A stretch of DNA of 6,604 bases, taken from positions 1-6,604 of the forward strand of contig CAAFQM010000045.1 of assembly GCA_900765105.1 (NCBI GenBank). Direction: 5' to 3'. Source of the DNA: an uncultured Faecalibacterium sp. (lineage in GTDB: Bacteria > Bacillota > Clostridia > Oscillospirales > Ruminococcaceae). A model generated the notes under the pieces. That model worked only from the letters and a program-made list of their open reading frames with translations, was not told the origin of the DNA and did not search any database. A program made the translations under genes and the position numbers. Of the stretch, positions 5,622 to 6,604 are shown piece after piece (position 1 is the first letter of the stretch; the number at the start of each line of letters is the position of its first letter).

Positions 5622-6464
5622 TTATTCGGCAGAGTCATCCTCGCCGGAGGCGTAGTCCTGTTTCAGGGCTTCTTCCAGCTCGGCATCCTTCATCTTGCGG
5701 ATGCTCTCTTCGATGTGGAACACTTTTTCGATGTCGCCGTAGATGATCTGGCAGGACACTTCGGTGACGAACCAGAAGCCGAACACGATCAGCAGCAGCA
5801 GGCCCAGCGGCATGCACAGGATCACCACGCCCCAGAACAGGATCTGCACGATGGCGGCGGCCAGAGCATGGGGCAGGAAAGCGATCATGCAGTTGATGCT
5901 GTTCTTCACCGTCTGGCCCAAAGGCTGGTCCAGCAGGACGATCTGGGGCCACATGTAGGCGAACAACATCTGGAAGATGAGCAGGTTCAGCACGGTGGCC
6001 ACCCACAGGGGCACGCCCACGTTGGTGCCCTGATACAGCATGCTAAAGCAGAAATACACGAGGAAGATCTGCATCGTCACCACGACGCAGTAGAAGATGC
6101 CGGGGGCGATGCTGGCGCGGAAATTGCGCTTGAAGGCTTTGCGGTAGGTCACCCACCAGTAACCCGCTTCGTCGCGCAGCGCGCGCAGAACGGTGTCGTA
6201 CATACCGGCCAGCGCAGGCCCCGCCAGAATGCCGCCGCAGACGGCGCTCACGATCATGACGGGCAGACTGTTGGCCAGAAAGCCGATGTAAACCAAGCAA
6301 ATCACCGGCAGAAAGCCGATGCAGGTGAGCAGGTTTGCCAGAAACATGCCGTTCATGTCGCGCCCCACCAGCTCAAAGAAGCGGCCGATGCCGGTCTTGC
6401 GGGGAGCGTCTTTTTCTACGCCCTTGCCCGCCTTGAAGTCATTTGCAGAAGGAAATAAACCCAT
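5622..6464 (-). CDS. DUF624 / YesL-family membrane protein
   Basis: The protein has 280 residues with about six hydrophobic helices (roughly 40-62, 68-88, 118-142, 153-178, 190-212, 214-236) and a hydrophilic, acidic C-terminus ending ASGEDDSAE. Family marks are FFELVGRDMNGMFLANLL (29-46) before helix 1, the small-residue helix GPALAGMYDTVLRALRDE (82-99), and the aromatic/basic loop YWWVTYRKAFKRNFRAS (102-118) before helix 3. DUF624 proteins (YesL of Bacillus) are cytoplasmic-membrane proteins of unknown function, often encoded beside sugar ABC transporters; no transporter is visible here. At 280 residues it is longer than the roughly 200-220 I expect, owing to a 30-residue polar N-terminus and the acidic tail. 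AAAGG (6476-6480) lies 11 bases before the ATG. It is the first gene of the presumed operon, 31 bases ahead of the C39-like gene. Confidence 0.87.
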   Translation of the reverse strand: MGLFPSANDFKAGKGVEKDAPRKTGIGRFFELVGRDMNGMFLANLLTCIGFLPVICLVYIGFLANSLPVMIVSAVCGGILAGPALAGMYDTVLRALRDEAGYWWVTYRKAFKRNFRASIAPGIFYCVVVTMQIFLVYFCFSMLYQGTNVGVPLWVATVLNLLIFQMLFAYMWPQIVLLDQPLGQTVKNSINCMIAFLPHALAAAIVQILFWGVVILCMPLGLLLLIVFGFWFVTEVSCQIIYGDIEKVFHIEESIRKMKDAELEEALKQDYASGEDDSAE

Positions 6465-6497
6465 ATTCTATGGTACCTTTCTCTTTCTCCCATTGGT

Positions 6498-6537
6498 CCA
6501 GCAAAGGTGTTTCACGCAGAAAGTGCCATTGTGCTGG
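6498..6537. repeat. Inverted repeat in the leader at the predicted transcript start
   Basis: CCAGCA (6498-6503) and TGCTGG (6532-6537) are perfect inverted repeats, with a smaller TTTC/GAAA pairing inside. The outer arm lies within a few bases of the predicted start of the DUF624 transcript. It could be a 5' hairpin stabilising the mRNA or an operator half-site pair. A CCATTG direct repeat flanks it (6490-6495 and 6527-6532). Confidence 0.4.
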
Positions 6538-6544
6538 CTTTACA

Positions 6545-6579
6545 ACTATAAATATACCCGCATTTTGTCAATTTTGCAA
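6545..6579 (-). promoter_or_regulatory. Overlapping sigma-A-type promoters for the DUF624 operon
   Basis: On the minus strand, TTGCAA (6574-6579) is followed after 17 bases by TATATT (6551-6556). Overlapping it, a perfect TTGACA (6566-6571) is followed after 15 bases by TATAGT (6545-6550). Either pair would start transcription near 6538-6544 and give a leader of about 75-80 bases. The region is strikingly AT-rich beside the genes, as expected for a promoter. The first pair has ideal spacing; the second has better hexamers but a short spacer. Confidence 0.65.
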
Positions 6580-6604
6580 GACCGCAGATCCTCCGATTTG
6601 TAAA

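Noticed and set aside
4229..5746. A 505-codon open frame on the plus strand opposite the C39-like gene.
   Set aside because: It is antisense to a gene with recognisable motifs and a good ribosome site; its product is rich in His, Gly, Ala and Arg with no domain. Long antisense frames are expected in GC-rich genes with biased third positions.

Overview
The window is a GC-rich (roughly 58-60% by eye) stretch of a bacterial chromosome with six protein genes, all on the minus strand. The best guess for the host is a gut Firmicute of the Oscillospiraceae/Ruminococcaceae, close to Faecalibacterium. The guess rests on strong AGGAGG-type ribosome sites, GC-rich third codon positions, gene families common in such genomes (DUF624, cytidylate kinase-like, MATE, DUF308), and a dispersed-looking inverted repeat beginning AAACCCTCTCAG that I recall as typical of Faecalibacterium-like intergenic regions. 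No rRNA, tRNA, CRISPR array, transposase or phage gene was seen.

Reading with transcription, from right to left: a promoter region (6465-6604) has overlapping sigma-A-type boxes and an inverted repeat near the predicted transcript start. It leads into a likely three-gene operon: a DUF624/YesL-like membrane protein (5622-6464), a two-domain protein related to C39-like peptidases but lacking the catalytic Cys and His (4226-5590), and a cytidylate kinase-like P-loop protein (3567-4172). The gaps are 31 and 53 bases, with no convincing terminator between genes.

Next is a 272-base gap (3295-3566), very GC-rich and full of complementary segments, including a perfect 9-bp long-range pairing. It looks like a structured RNA or a structured mRNA leader; the strand is unresolved. 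A second pair follows: a MATE-family multidrug exporter with a GTG start (1909-3294) and, 47 bases further on, an HdeD-like DUF308 membrane protein with a long acidic tail (1157-1861).

A 168-base element with 12-bp terminal inverted repeats and mirrored hairpins (991-1158) fills most of the gap to the last gene; its end lies inside the DUF308 stop codon. The last gene encodes the first 319 residues of a COG2509-type FAD-dependent oxidoreductase and runs off the left edge (1-959).

The genes do not form one recognisable pathway. The most unusual items are the degenerate C39-like protein and its operon partners, the structured gap upstream of the MATE gene, and the inverted-repeat element. Nothing here proves a new system; these are leads.
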